64,000 nt of DNA from Prauserella salsuginis (GCF_024648885.1 NZ_JANBBF010000010.1:62001-126000); one strand, 5' to 3'; shown: positions 26,967 through 36,086, numbered from the stretch's first letter. Notes: generated by a model from the sequence alone, not told the origin. Numbers and translations: made by a program.

Positions 26967-27728
26967 GTGGGTCTCGTGGATGCCTCGCTGCTGGTCTCCC
27001 TGTCCGGGCCGGGTTCGCGCACGCTGGAGGGCTGCGCGGCCCTGGCCGACGAGCTCGATACGCGCGGCGTGCCGTTGACGCTGCTGTACACGCCGGGTGG
27101 CTCCCGTCGCGCGGCCGAATGGGTGCGTGCGCGTGCCACGCGGGGCGACGCGGTGGCGCTGCACGGCTACGACCGCCGCGTTCCCGCCGAGTTCGCCTCG
27201 CTGCGCGGTCACGAGGCGGGGCTGCGGCTCATCGCCGCGACAGCGGCGCTCGACGCCGAAGGCCTGCGCACCGACGTGTTCGCCCCGCCGCGCTGGCGGA
27301 TCACCCCCGAGGCCCGCGACGCGCTGCGCCGCCACGGGTTCGCCGTGTGCGCGGAGGAGGCCGTGGTGCGTGACCTGCAACGAGACGGTCTCGTACGCGG
27401 GCGCGTGCACCGGGTCGGCCGAGTCGAACCCGCGGGGATGCGCAGGACGGCGGTGCGCCGCGGTGCGGCGATGCTGCCGTCGTGGGCGTCCCGGTCGGTG
27501 ACGAGGCCCGCCGTCGAGTCGGGGGACGTCACCGCGGTGGTGCGGGCCGCACGGCGAGGCGGGCTGGTGCGGCTCGCCGCCGACGCACTCGATCTCGCGA
27601 CGGCTCGCGGCAGGCGAGCCGTGCTGGAGGCCGTCGACGCGGCCGTCGAGGCCGGCGCCCGCCCGCGGACCTACGCCTCGCTGGGAACGTCGACGTCCGG
27701 CGTGCGGCCGTCGCCCGCCGGCGCCTGA
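26967..27728 (+). CDS. DUF2334 / polysaccharide deacetylase-like protein
   Basis: 253 aa. It resembles DUF2334 (NodB-like barrel) proteins: N-terminal VDASLLVSLSGPGSRTLEG, then LTLLYTPGGSRRAAEWVRARATRGDAVALHGYDRR (the DD/H segment of deacetylases is reduced to a single HGYD), and DVFAPPRWRITPEARDALRRHGF, the typical second half. With most metal ligands missing from view, catalysis is uncertain. GTG 26967 is the first start in the conserved region; GTG 26976 is an alternative. It is downstream of the transporter by 105 bases. A repeat follows its end. Confidence 0.72.
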   Translation: MGLVDASLLVSLSGPGSRTLEGCAALADELDTRGVPLTLLYTPGGSRRAAEWVRARATRGDAVALHGYDRRVPAEFASLRGHEAGLRLIAATAALDAEGLRTDVFAPPRWRITPEARDALRRHGFAVCAEEAVVRDLQRDGLVRGRVHRVGRVEPAGMRRTAVRRGAAMLPSWASRSVTRPAVESGDVTAVVRAARRGGLVRLAADALDLATARGRRAVLEAVDAAVEAGARPRTYASLGTSTSGVRPSPAGA

Positions 27729-27772
27729 GCGGTCGCTCGGGGTCGCGGCGAGGGGCGCCCAGTGGCCGGGAG

Positions 27773-27800
27773 CCGCCCCAGTGCATCTTCAGGGCGTTGA
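27773..27800 (+). repeat. Dispersed palindromic repeat, degenerate copy 4
   Basis: CCGCCCCAGTGCATCTTCAGGGCGTTGA matches the repeat at 4631-4659 at most positions but its stem is broken by several changes, so it is a decayed copy. It lies 45 bases after the DUF2334 gene stop. Confidence 0.55.
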
Positions 27801-27813
27801 ACACAGCCACGCG

Positions 27814-27843
27814 TCAGCGTGTCGGTGAGGGGTGGCGGTCGGG
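27814..27843 (+). repeat. Second dispersed repeat (pair with 63288-63317)
   Basis: Thirty bases around GGTGAGGGG(T/C)GGC are 25/30 identical to 63288-63317 near the other end of the window. Both lie just beside remnants of the palindromic element (GGCGTTGA or its complement). Confidence 0.5.
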
Positions 27844-27961
27844 TCCGCGGGCGGGCGCCCCAAATCTTCCCCTCGCTGTCGCGCCGGCGTGCCGTCGAGG
27901 GGCGGTGGCCGCCGGCGGGAGGGGCCCGAATTCCCCTCACGACACAGAGGCGGCCGTTCCG

Positions 27962-28597
27962 TCACACCGTGGTCTGCTCGGCTTTCGGCAACACCCTGAC
28001 CTCGGTGCCGTCCGGCGCGAGGTTGGTGAACAGTCCGTGGTGCATCGCCGGGTTGGCGAGCACGGCCTCGTGGATCGGCACGGCCAGCCGCGGCGCCACG
28101 GCGCGGAGGTAGTCGACGGCTTCGCCCGCCTTGAGCCACGGTGCCGCGGTCGGCAGGCCGAGGACGTCGACCTCCTGGTCGGGCACGAAGAACGAGTCGC
28201 CGGGGTGGTAGAAGGCGCCGTGGTCGACGAGGAATCCGACGTTGGGGATGACGGGGATGTCCTTGTGGATCGTCGCGTGCTGGCCGCCCACGACGTTCAC
28301 CGCCGCGCCGCCCACGTCGAACGCGTCGCCGGGCTGCACCGTGTGTGAATCGAGGTCGACCTTGGCGACGGTGTCGCGCGATCCCGGGTCCGTGACGAGC
28401 TGTGCGCCGGGGTTGGCGGACAGGAGGCTCGGCAGCTTCTCCGTGTCGACGTGGTCGTAGTGCTGGTGGGTGATCAGCACGGCGTCGAGATCGGTGAGGT
28501 CCTCGAACCCGGAGGAGAACGCGCCGGGATCGATGAGGATCCGTGCTCGGTCGGTCTCGAGCAGGACGCAGGCGTGTCCGTAGTGGGTGACGCGCAT
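27962..28597 (-). CDS. MBL-fold metal-dependent hydrolase
   Basis: 211 aa. The zinc-binding motif is THQHYDHVD (HxHxDH); further ligands are His in VVGGQHA, Asp in YHPGDSFFV and His in AVPIHEAV. It is of the short UlaG/YtnP-like type often annotated as Zn-dependent hydrolase. The start is at 28597 (MRVTHYGHACVLLE), with GGAGGAGCC eight bases upstream; a longer open frame to 28696 crosses the shared promoter region. It is divergent from the aldehyde dehydrogenase gene. Substrate unknown. Confidence 0.9.
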   Translation of the reverse strand: MRVTHYGHACVLLETDRARILIDPGAFSSGFEDLTDLDAVLITHQHYDHVDTEKLPSLLSANPGAQLVTDPGSRDTVAKVDLDSHTVQPGDAFDVGGAAVNVVGGQHATIHKDIPVIPNVGFLVDHGAFYHPGDSFFVPDQEVDVLGLPTAAPWLKAGEAVDYLRAVAPRLAVPIHEAVLANPAMHHGLFTNLAPDGTEVRVLPKAEQTTV

Positions 28598-28695
28598 CGA
28601 TGGCTCCTCCCGCGGGGCGGCTGGTGCGATCGCCACGATATCCGCCCCTGTCCGGTCCGCAGGTGCAGGAACGCACACGATCCCTAGTTGGCACA

Positions 28696-28725
28696 TTGCC
28701 AGTAACAGCGGCGTGGACGTACTCT
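28696..28725 (+). promoter_or_regulatory. Promoter of the aldehyde dehydrogenase gene
   Basis: TTGCCA (28696-28701), 18-base spacer, TACTCT (28720-28725). The expected start of transcription, six to seven bases on, is the A of ATG 28732, so the mRNA would be leaderless. Confidence 0.6.
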
Positions 28726-28731
28726 CGGGGC

Positions 28732-30201
28732 ATGACGACTGTGCTCACCGGCGAGACGTTCGAATCGTTCAACCCGGCCACCGGCGAGGCCGTCGGCACC
28801 TACCCGGTGCACACTGCGGAACAGGTCGAGGCCGCCGTGGCGAAGGCGCGCGAGGCCGCCGCCTGGTGGGACTCCCTCGGGTTCGCGGGCCGCGCAGAAC
28901 GCCTGGCCGCGTGGCGCTCCGCGCTGGCCAAACGCATGCCGGAGCTCGGCAGGATCATCACCGAGGAGACGGGCAAACCGGCCGGTGACGCCCAGCTCGA
29001 GCTCGTCCTCGCCATCGAGCACCTGGCGTGGGCGGCCAAGCACGCGCGCAAGGTCCTCGGTCCGCAGCGCCGTTCACCGGGGCTGTTGCTGTCGAACCAG
29101 GCGGCCAGCGTCGAGTACCAGCCACTCGGCGTCGTCGGTGTCATCGGACCGTGGAACTACCCGGTCTACACGCCGCTCGGTTCGGTCAGTTACGCACTCG
29201 CCGCGGGCAACGCCGTGGTCTTCAAGCCGTCCGAGTTCACACCGGGCGTGGGCAAGTGGCTCGTCGAAGCGTTCGCCGAAGCGGTGCCGGAACACCCGGT
29301 GCTGCAGCTCGTGACGGGCCTCGGTGACACGGGAGCCGCGCTGACGAAGGCGGGCGTCGACAAGATCGCGTTCACCGGGTCGGCCGCGACGGGCAAGAAG
29401 GTCATGGCGTCGGCGGCCGAGACGCTGACGCCCGTCGTCATCGAGGCGGGCGGCAAGGACCCGCTGCTCGTCGACGCCGACGCGGACCTCGACGCCGCCG
29501 CCGACGCCACCGTCTGGGGCGCGTTCTCGAACGCCGGGCAGACATGCGCGGGTGTCGAGCGCGTGTACGTCCACGAGCGCGTCTACGACGAGTTCGTCGC
29601 CAAGGTCGTCGCCAAGGCGGAGGACGTCGACGCCGGTGAGCAGTACGGCCCCATGACGATGCCGGCACAGCTGGACATCGTGCGCAGGCACATCGAGGAC
29701 GCGCTGGCCGCCGGTGGCAGGGCGCTGGTCGGCGGCGCCGGTGCGGTGGGCGACCGGTACGTGAAGCCGACCGTGCTCGTCGACGTGCCCGAGGACTGCT
29801 CCGCCGTCCGCGAGGAGACGTTCGGTCCGACCGTGACCATCGCCAGGGTCGCCGACATGGACGAGGCGATCGACAAGGCCAACGATTCGGCCTACGGCCT
29901 CGGCTCGACGGTGTTCTCGAAGGCACGCGGCATGGAGCTGGCGCGGCGGCTGCGCACCGGTCAGACGGCCATCAACGCACCGTTGTCGTTCGCGGGCATC
30001 GCATCGCTCCCGTTCGGCGGCCGTGGCGAGTCCGGGTTCGGGCGTATCCACGGGCCGGAGGGGCTGCGGGAGTTCGCGCGGCCGAAGGCGATCGCCCGGC
30101 AGCGGTTCACCGCCCCGATCGCGCTGACCTCGTTCGCGCGGTCGAAGAAAACCGAGGCGATCGTCGGCAGGCTCATCGCGAAGCTGCACGGCAAGGGCTG
30201 A
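28732..30201 (+). CDS. NAD(P)-dependent aldehyde dehydrogenase
   Basis: 489 aa, ALDH superfamily. Motifs in order: GVIGPWNYPVYTPLGS (cofactor region, with the conserved Asn), VFKPSEFTP, KIAFTGSAATGKKVM, VIEAGGKDPLLV (general-base Glu), NAGQTCAGVERVYV (catalytic Cys), and EETFGPTVTIARV. The C-terminal LPFGGRGESGFGRIHG is also conserved. About 40 extra residues follow, ending in a basic helix (FARSKKTEAIVGRLIAKLHGKG). It resembles succinate-semialdehyde and related dehydrogenases, but the substrate cannot be fixed. Leaderless promoter just upstream; monocistronic. Confidence 0.93.
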   Translation: MTTVLTGETFESFNPATGEAVGTYPVHTAEQVEAAVAKAREAAAWWDSLGFAGRAERLAAWRSALAKRMPELGRIITEETGKPAGDAQLELVLAIEHLAWAAKHARKVLGPQRRSPGLLLSNQAASVEYQPLGVVGVIGPWNYPVYTPLGSVSYALAAGNAVVFKPSEFTPGVGKWLVEAFAEAVPEHPVLQLVTGLGDTGAALTKAGVDKIAFTGSAATGKKVMASAAETLTPVVIEAGGKDPLLVDADADLDAAADATVWGAFSNAGQTCAGVERVYVHERVYDEFVAKVVAKAEDVDAGEQYGPMTMPAQLDIVRRHIEDALAAGGRALVGGAGAVGDRYVKPTVLVDVPEDCSAVREETFGPTVTIARVADMDEAIDKANDSAYGLGSTVFSKARGMELARRLRTGQTAINAPLSFAGIASLPFGGRGESGFGRIHGPEGLREFARPKAIARQRFTAPIALTSFARSKKTEAIVGRLIAKLHGKG

Positions 30202-30480
30202 TCTGCGCCCTCGGCCGGCGCGGGGTGGCCGCCGTCGCCGCTGTTCTGGCATGCGTCCCCGTTGTTCCTGCGACCGCGGCGGCCGCTCGCCGCGGTCGGG
30301 TGTGCCAGGTCGCGGCGCGCGCTTCGGTGGTGCGGCTTCCGCGGCCCGTCATCCGCAGGTGCCCTGGATGTCGGGTAGCCGCGGCGCATCCCCGGAACGG
30401 CGTTTTTCGGGCGGATCGTGTGTTAAGAAGTCCCGGGTCGCAGCCACCAGTGGCAGCCACAGCAGCGAGGGGGATGGCGC

Positions 30481-31176
30481 ATGAACCAGCCGTATCCGGG
30501 CGGATATCCGCAGCAGCCGGGTGGTCCCGGCCAGTTCGGCCAGCCCGGGCCGTACGGGGCTCCGGGAGCTCCGGGAGCTCCGGGGTACGGATACCCGCAG
30601 GCGGGGTTCGCCCCGCGGAAGCCGAGTACCGCGATGGCCTACGTCACGGCGATCGCGTTCCTGCCGGCCGTCGTGATCCTGTACATCTCGGCGACGGTGT
30701 CGACCGACTCCTCGCTCGGCAGCGAATTCGCCGCGTACATGCGCATGACGTTGACCGGCCTGGCGTTCGTGGACATATCGACCGACATCGTCGACGCGAT
30801 CATCGCGGTGACTTTCTCGTATGCGTCGACCCTGCTGCTGTTCGTGGGCCTGCTGTTCGCCCGGCTCGGGTTCGCACGGTGGATCGCGGCCGGATTGGGG
30901 TTTCTCGGCTTCGCCTACTACCTGTTCGCGCCGATCAAGTTCACGCTGATCGGCTACGAGATCGCGGTGGAAGGGCAAACGTACGAAACCGAGGTGCCCT
31001 TCGAGTACATGATCTTCTCGGTGATCGTTGCGGTCGTGCTGCTGGCCGCGTCGATCATGGCCGTGCTGCCGGCGACCGGTTGCGCGATGCGCGGGGGCAA
31101 GCCGAAACAGCCGCAGGCCCCGCCGGGCTACGGACCACCGGGCTACGGACCGCCCGGCTACGGCGCCGGCTTCTGA
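30481..31176 (+). CDS. Membrane protein with Pro/Gly/Tyr-rich tails
   Basis: 231 aa. Residues 1-45 are a PGGYPQQPGG/GAPGAPG-type tail and the last 20 residues are YGPPGYGPPGYG. In between are about four hydrophobic segments (TAMAYVTAIAFLPAVVILYISAT, IIAVTFSYASTLLLFVGLLF, WIAAGLGFLGFAYYLF, MIFSVIVAVVLLAASIMAVLP). Start ATG 30481 follows GAGGGGG. The tails resemble those of the envelope paralogs at 46.5-53.4 kb, but this one is multi-pass. No family recognised; the 279 bases upstream hold nothing clear. Confidence 0.7.
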   Translation: MNQPYPGGYPQQPGGPGQFGQPGPYGAPGAPGAPGYGYPQAGFAPRKPSTAMAYVTAIAFLPAVVILYISATVSTDSSLGSEFAAYMRMTLTGLAFVDISTDIVDAIIAVTFSYASTLLLFVGLLFARLGFARWIAAGLGFLGFAYYLFAPIKFTLIGYEIAVEGQTYETEVPFEYMIFSVIVAVVLLAASIMAVLPATGCAMRGGKPKQPQAPPGYGPPGYGPPGYGAGF

Positions 31177-31563
31177 GTCCGCCCGACCGCGTCCGCTCGA
31201 CGTCGGGTCAATCCCACCCGCCGCCTAACCCGTGCCTGCGTTGCGGCCGCGCCCGGTCGTAACCCGCCTGCCCTCACCGAACGCGGAGACTCGATAGCTC
31301 TCGGTTACAAGACAACTGTCGTTGTCCTCCGAACCGGTGAGTCCGGCACTTCCGACGCAACCGACGGAATAGGCATACGTCTCCCGACGTAGAAGCCGGT
31401 GCCGACCGGCGGGGCCGAGGGGCGTCGGGGGTCTCTCGGCCCCGAAGGCCGGCTCCGGCTGTCATTGGGTTACGCTGAACGGGCTATCCGACCTGCGGAA
31501 ACGCACTGCAACGCATCAAAAAAGCCCAGCAACGCGGTTCTTGACGCTAAGGAGCAGCCTGTC
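31177..31563 (+). promoter_or_regulatory. Long leader region before purS
   Basis: 387 bases without a gene, of lower GC than its surroundings. It contains GACAAC-TGTC-GTTGTC (31311-31326), a palindrome that could be an operator. It also contains GGGGCCGAG (31411-31419) complementary to 31435-31443, a hairpin that may end the upstream transcript. TACGCT (31471-31476) is a possible -10 box giving an untranslated leader of about 80 bases that includes CATCAAAAAAGCCC. No known riboswitch or tRNA was recognised. Confidence 0.45.
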
Positions 31564-31803
31564 GTGGCCCGAGTAGTCGTCGACGTCATGCCCAAACCCG
31601 AGATTCTCGACCCACAGGGGCAGGCCGTCGCCGGTGCCCTTCCGCGGCTCGGGTTCGACGGGGTGACCGAGGTTCGCCAGGGCAAGCATTTCGAGCTCGA
31701 AGTCGACGACTCGGTCGACGACGACACGCTCGCCAAGATCGCCGAGGGCTTCCTCGCCAACCCCGTGATCGAGGACTGGACGATCCGGCGGGTGGAGCAG
31801 TGA
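31564..31803 (+). CDS. purS: FGAM synthetase subunit PurS
   Basis: 79 aa, the usual size. PurS is the small dimeric subunit that bridges PurQ and PurL and helps channel ammonia. The sequence [30 protein letters not shown]...[13 protein letters not shown] and the end [13 protein letters not shown] are typical. It starts at GTG 31564 with AAGGAG nine bases upstream. Its stop overlaps the purQ start (GTGA). PurL, the third subunit, is 6 kb away, beyond the phosphonate locus. Confidence 0.96.
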   Translation: MARVVVDVMPKPEILDPQGQAVAGALPRLGFDGVTEVRQGKHFELEVDDSVDDDTLAKIAEGFLANPVIEDWTIRRVEQ

Positions 31804-32480
31804 CCGCTCGCATCGGCGTCATCACCTTCCCCGGCACGCTCGACGACGTCGACGCCGCCCGCGCGGTGCGGTACTCCGGCGCCGAGGCCGTCTCGCTGTG
31901 GCACGCCGACGCCGACCTCCACGGGGTCGACGCGGTCGTCGTGCCCGGCGGGTTCTCCTACGGCGATTACCTCCGCTGCGGTGCGATCGCCAGGTTCGCG
32001 CCCGTGATGACGTCCGTGATCGACGCCGCGGCCAAGGGCATGCCGGTGTTGGGAATCTGCAACGGCTTCCAGATCCTGTGCGAGGCGGGTCTGCTGCCGG
32101 GTGCGCTCGTGCGCAACGACAAGCTGCACTTCGTGTGCCGCGACCAGTGGCTGCGCGTCGAGAACAACACGACGGCGTGGAGCACGCGCTACGACTCCGG
32201 CGCCGAGGTGCTGATCCCGCTCAAGTCCGGCGAGGGCAGCTACATGGCCGACAAGCCCACGCTCGAGCGTCTCGAAGGCGACGGGCGCGTGGTGTTCCGG
32301 TACGTCGGCGAGAACCCCAACGGGTCGCGCAGCGACATCGCGGGTGTCGCCGACGAGCGGGGCCGGGTCGTCGGACTGATGCCGCACCCCGAGCACGCCA
32401 TCGACGCGCTCACGGGACCGTCGGACGACGGTCTCGGCATGTTCTACTCCGCGCTCGACGCGCTCGGCGTCGCGGCCTGA
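31800..32480 (+). CDS. purQ: FGAM synthetase glutaminase subunit
   Basis: 226 aa class I glutamine amidotransferase that releases ammonia from glutamine for PurL. It has the oxyanion and nucleophile motif [19 protein letters not shown] (catalytic Cys) and the His/Glu pair in [11 protein letters not shown]. The GTG start overlaps the purS stop by four bases. The last 37 bases overlap the convergent phosphonatase-like gene on the other strand. Confidence 0.96.
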   Translation: MTARIGVITFPGTLDDVDAARAVRYSGAEAVSLWHADADLHGVDAVVVPGGFSYGDYLRCGAIARFAPVMTSVIDAAAKGMPVLGICNGFQILCEAGLLPGALVRNDKLHFVCRDQWLRVENNTTAWSTRYDSGAEVLIPLKSGEGSYMADKPTLERLEGDGRVVFRYVGENPNGSRSDIAGVADERGRVVGLMPHPEHAIDALTGPSDDGLGMFYSALDALGVAA

Positions 32481-33160
32481 GCCGGTACGGCCACTCCCAG
32501 TAGCCCGGGCAGGTCCGCGACACTCGGCAACAAGTGGGTGTGCGGCACCGCACCGAGGTCCGTGACGTCGTACCCGCCGGTCAGGACGCCGACGATCGTG
32601 CCGGCCCCGGCGTTGTGGCCCGCCTCGAGATCGCGGCGCGTGTCGCCGGCGACGACGATGTCCGCGACGGCTTGCACGCCGGTGCGTTCCATCGCACGGA
32701 AGATCATGTACGGGGCGGGCCTGCCCGCGGGGACGTCGTCGACGCACACGACTGCGTCGAGCACGCCGGAGGTCCAGCCGATCGTGTCGAGCAGACCGTC
32801 CACGACGGACCTGTCGAATCCGGTGGTCAGTGCGACCTTGATGTCCGCGGCTCGCAAGGCGGCGATCGCCTCGGGCACGCCCGGCAGTGGACGTGGTGGC
32901 CGCGATCGGTATGCGGCGTCGAGCCTCGCGTGAAAGTCCGTGAATCCGGACTCCACAACGGACGGATGGGGTGGCTGGCCCGTGCCGTTCTCCAGGAGTC
33001 CTGCGATGGCCTCCTTCTTGTCGGCGCCCATCCAGCATTGAATGTCCGTTGTGGATGGTGATGCACCGGCGGCGCGGACGGCGCCTTCGAGAGCCGTGTA
33101 GACGGCACCCTGCTCGTCGACGGTCGTGCCTGCGATGTCCAGTACGGCGAGTGCGGTCAC
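32444..33160 (-). CDS. Phosphonatase-like HAD hydrolase
   Basis: 238 aa, most like the PhnX-related group described by TIGR03351. Motif I is [12 protein letters not shown] (nucleophile Asp), with a short cap including [15 protein letters not shown], where a Lys could form the Schiff base used by phosphonoacetaldehyde hydrolase. Motif II is VALTTGFD, and motif IV is [19 protein letters not shown]. Expected reaction: splitting the C-P bond of phosphonoacetaldehyde or a hydroxylated relative. It is cotranscribed with the GntR gene (4-base overlap) and overlaps purQ tail-to-tail by 37 bases. Confidence 0.85.
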   Translation of the reverse strand: MTALAVLDIAGTTVDEQGAVYTALEGAVRAAGASPSTTDIQCWMGADKKEAIAGLLENGTGQPPHPSVVESGFTDFHARLDAAYRSRPPRPLPGVPEAIAALRAADIKVALTTGFDRSVVDGLLDTIGWTSGVLDAVVCVDDVPAGRPAPYMIFRAMERTGVQAVADIVVAGDTRRDLEAGHNAGAGTIVGVLTGGYDVTDLGAVPHTHLLPSVADLPGLLGVAVPAQAATPSASSAE

Positions 33161-33906
33161 GACGCCGACCTCCAGTTCCTGGCGAGTGTGGGTTGTGCCT
33201 GCTGCGAGTTCTCGATGGCGAAGCCGACGAGTTCGGGGCGATAGCGGTCGTCGGAGTACTCCACGGGCCTGCCGTCCACGCCGGTGGCCCTGCGCTGTTC
33301 CCGGAGGAGAGGTGCGCCGGGTGCGACGCCCAGCAGTTCGCTGTCGGCCTCGTCGGCGGCCACGGCGTCGACGAGATGCCGGGCGAGGCTCATGTCGACG
33401 CCCTGGCCGCCGAGGAACGCGTAGATCGACCCCGAATCGCAGTCGTGATCGAACAGCAGCCGGCCGACGGGTTCGACGAACGTCGTGCGCTCGAGCATGG
33501 TCGGGGTGTCGTCGATGAGTCGCAGTCGCAGTAGCTGGACGACGGGCTCACCCTCGTCGAGCAGGAGCTCGTCGGCGATCTCCGCCGTCGCGGGCCTGCG
33601 TGCGATCTCCAGTGTGCGCTGGCCGGGGTTGCGGCCGAGTCCGTGCACCCAGCTGGAGAACGACAGGAACGTTTCGAAGGGCTGACTCAGTACCTGGCGC
33701 CGGACGACGGGTGGCTTGCCGCGGCCACCGCCGATCATGCCCTCCGTGCGCAGCGTCGCGAGTGCCTGCCGCACCGGTCCACGCGAGGCGTCCCACTGTG
33801 CGCACAGCTGCGATTCGGACGGCACCGGGGTGCCCACGGGCAGCTCTCCCGAGGAGATCAGGCGGCGCAGGTCGGCGGCGATCTGCTCGTGCAAGGGCGT
33901 CTCCAT
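33157..33906 (-). CDS. GntR/HutC family regulator (PhnF-like)
   Basis: 249 aa. Winged helix domain: LHEQIAADLRRLISSGELPVGTPVPSESQLCAQWDASRGPVRQALATLRTEGMI, followed by a UTRA ligand-binding domain (QPFETFLSFSSWVH, EPVVQLLRLRLID, LVDAVAADEADSELLGV, VEYSDDRYRPELVGFAIE). PhnF-type regulators of this class control phosphonate genes. It is divergent from the FAD-enzyme/transporter operon and upstream of the phosphonatase gene, so it is the likely repressor of both. Start ATG 33906. Confidence 0.9.
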   Translation of the reverse strand: METPLHEQIAADLRRLISSGELPVGTPVPSESQLCAQWDASRGPVRQALATLRTEGMIGGGRGKPPVVRRQVLSQPFETFLSFSSWVHGLGRNPGQRTLEIARRPATAEIADELLLDEGEPVVQLLRLRLIDDTPTMLERTTFVEPVGRLLFDHDCDSGSIYAFLGGQGVDMSLARHLVDAVAADEADSELLGVAPGAPLLREQRRATGVDGRPVEYSDDRYRPELVGFAIENSQQAQPTLARNWRSAS

Positions 33907-33909
33907 GGC

Positions 33910-33922
33910 GGTGACTATACAT
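33910..33922 (+). promoter_or_regulatory. Possible GntR operator
   Basis: GACTATACATGTC (about 33909-33921) has GAC/GTC ends around an AT-rich centre in the divergent control region between gntR and the FAD-enzyme gene. Symmetry is only partial; a weak guess. Confidence 0.2.
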
Positions 33923-34014
33923 GTCGAGATGCTCGTTAACTGCTGATGAACAGGTCAAATACAGACATCCTTGTTTGTTGACGCGATTACAGCGACTCGA
34001 ACAGGCTTCTTGTC

Positions 34015-35133
34015 ATGACAAGTTGTTCGGAGCTCGGCACGGCCGACGTCGTCGTGATCGGTGCGGGCATCGTCGGGCTCGCGCACGCGTACGAAGCCAC
34101 CGAGCGAGGCTTGTCGGTCGCCGTCGTCGAACGGGACGAACGAGCGAGCGGCGCTTCGGTGCGCAACTTCGGGCACGGCTGCATCACCGCGCAGGACGGG
34201 CAGGCACTCGACTACGCACTCGCCGCCCGCGACACGTGGCTGCGGCTGGCCAAGGAAGCCGGATTCCACATCGGCGAAGCAGGCACGGTCGTCGTCGCCA
34301 GGGCAGCCGACGAGCTCGAGTTGCTCACCGAGCTCGCCGAGTACCGGGACGGCCAGGTCGATCTGCTCGACGAGCGCGCAGTCCTGGACCGCGTACCCGT
34401 GGCCGGAGCGATCGGGGGTGCGCACTTCCCGCTCGACATCCGAGTCGACCCGCGGGAGGCCGTTCATGCCGTGGCCGCCTCGCTCGCCGACCGGGGCGTG
34501 ACCTTCCACTGGTCCACGACCGCCCACACGATCGGGACCGGTGAGGTCGGCACCAGCAGAGGCGTGCTGCGTGCGAGCCACGTCGTCGTCGCGGTCGGCC
34601 ACGACGTCGACCGTCACTTCCCCGGACTGGCCGCGCAGCGTGCCGTCCAGCGGTGCTCGCTGCACATGCTGCGGGTGGCCGAGCCGCACGGCAGGGACGT
34701 CGACTGCGCCGTGCTGACCGGGTTCTCGATGCTGCGCTACGCGGCTTTCGCGGCGTGCCGGAGCCACGACGCCGTGCGTTCCCGGCTCGAACGTGATCAC
34801 CCTCGCCTCGTCGACGCCGGTCTGAACCTGATGTTCACCCAACTCCCCGGCGGCGACCTGACGATCGGCGACACGCACGCCTACCAGGCCACGGTGCCGC
34901 CGTACCGCGCGGAGCACCTCGACGAACTCGTGCTCGCGGAGACCGCGCGACTGCTCGGTGTTCGGTCGCTGGCCGTGCGCGAACGGTGGACCGGCGTGTA
35001 CGCCTCCGCGCCCGACCCGTTCCTGGTCGAGACCCCCTGCGACGACGTCCGCGTCGTCGCGGTCACCTCCGGCATCGGCATGACCACAGCGTTCGGGCTC
35101 GCCCCGGCCGTTCTCGACGACCTGCTCGCTTGA
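34015..35133 (+). CDS. FAD-dependent amine oxidase (TIGR03364-like)
   Basis: 372 aa, DAO family. The FAD-binding Rossmann motif is VVVIGAGIVGLAHAYEATERG (residues 12-32), followed by RNFGHGCITAQDG, and the C-terminal TSGIGMTTAFGLAPAVLDDL closes the FAD site. Members of TIGR03364 occur beside phosphonatase-like hydrolases and phosphonate transporters and are thought to deaminate aminophosphonates to phosphonoacetaldehyde-type products. Here it sits between gntR and the importer, matching that context. ATG 34015; 41 bases separate it from the binding-protein gene. Substrate specificity (2-aminoethylphosphonate, its N-methyl or hydroxy forms) is inferred only. Confidence 0.87.
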   Translation: MTSCSELGTADVVVIGAGIVGLAHAYEATERGLSVAVVERDERASGASVRNFGHGCITAQDGQALDYALAARDTWLRLAKEAGFHIGEAGTVVVARAADELELLTELAEYRDGQVDLLDERAVLDRVPVAGAIGGAHFPLDIRVDPREAVHAVAASLADRGVTFHWSTTAHTIGTGEVGTSRGVLRASHVVVAVGHDVDRHFPGLAAQRAVQRCSLHMLRVAEPHGRDVDCAVLTGFSMLRYAAFAACRSHDAVRSRLERDHPRLVDAGLNLMFTQLPGGDLTIGDTHAYQATVPPYRAEHLDELVLAETARLLGVRSLAVRERWTGVYASAPDPFLVETPCDDVRVVAVTSGIGMTTAFGLAPAVLDDLLA

Positions 35134-35174
35134 CGAATCCTCCCCAACCCTCCCCACCCCGAGGAGATCGCACC

Positions 35175-36086
35175 ATGCATTCCCCGATGAATCGGTTCGC
35201 CATGTTCGCGGCGACCGCGACGTTCGTCCTCGCGACGGGTACGGCGTGCGGCACCACCCAGGACGGCGCAGGTGGCGCCTGCCCGGACGGCGGGGTGCGC
35301 TTCGGCATCGAACCGTACGAGGACCCGGCGAAACTCACGCCCGCATACCGGGTCCTCGCCGACGCCCTGCAGCGGAAGCTGGACTGCAACGTCGAGCTGA
35401 AGATCGTCGACGACTACGCCGGCGAGGTGCTCGCGATGCGCAACGAGCAGCTCGAACTGGCCCAGTTCGGCCCGCTCGGGTACGTGTTCGCCAGCCGCAA
35501 GGCCGACGCGGAGCCGCTCGCCTCGTTCGCCGACGCCGAGGGCCGGCTGACGACCTACACCGGCGGCATCTGGGTTCCGAAGAGCTCCGGCATCCGCGAC
35601 ATCGAGAACCTGCGGGGACGCACGCTCGCACTCGGCGAGGTCGGTTCGACCTCCGGTGACGCGCTGCCGCGCTACGCGCTGCGCACAGCGGGACTCGCCG
35701 AGCAGGACGTCAAGATCGACTATGCGGGCGGTCACCCGGAGGCGCTGCTCGCGCTGACGAACGGCAAGGTCGACGCGGCCGAGATCAACAGTCAGCAGCT
35801 GGCGGCGGCGAAGGCGGAGGGGACCTTCGACGAGTCCCGATACCGGCGGATATGGCAGTCCGAGCCGATCCCGAACGATCCGATCACGGTGCGGGGAAAC
35901 CTCGCACCCGAGTTCAAGGAGCGCCTCAGGGAGGCGCTGCTGGATCTCTCCCCCTCCGACATCGCGAAGGTCGGCCGATACCTCGACGTCGATCCGCCGG
36001 GTCCGCTGGTCGAGGTCGACAGGAAGACCTACCGGCCGCTGTTCCGGCTCGCCGACACACTGGGTCTGAGTGAAGACGATGCCTGA
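35175..36086 (+). CDS. phnD: Phosphonate ABC transporter binding protein
   Basis: 303 aa, PhnD-like periplasmic-binding-type protein. The N-terminus is a signal peptide (RFAMFAATATFVLATGTAC) with Cys25 in a lipoprotein-like position, though the residue at -3 is Gly, so the lipobox is weak. Family features: GVRFGIEPYEDPAKLTPAYRVLADAL, NEQLELAQFGPLGYVFA, and GEVGSTSGDALPRYALRTAGL (the SxTSG phosphonate-binding loop), GGHPEALLALTNGKVDAAEIN. Start ATG 35175 has GAGGAG upstream. Its end overlaps the ATPase gene start. Confidence 0.9.
   Translation: MHSPMNRFAMFAATATFVLATGTACGTTQDGAGGACPDGGVRFGIEPYEDPAKLTPAYRVLADALQRKLDCNVELKIVDDYAGEVLAMRNEQLELAQFGPLGYVFASRKADAEPLASFADAEGRLTTYTGGIWVPKSSGIRDIENLRGRTLALGEVGSTSGDALPRYALRTAGLAEQDVKIDYAGGHPEALLALTNGKVDAAEINSQQLAAAKAEGTFDESRYRRIWQSEPIPNDPITVRGNLAPEFKERLREALLDLSPSDIAKVGRYLDVDPPGPLVEVDRKTYRPLFRLADTLGLSEDDA

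Noticed and set aside
31280-31360. tRNA-like or riboswitch-like fold in the purS leader
   Set aside because: No cloverleaf with T-loop consensus and no match to a riboswitch I know; kept only as an unexplained leader.
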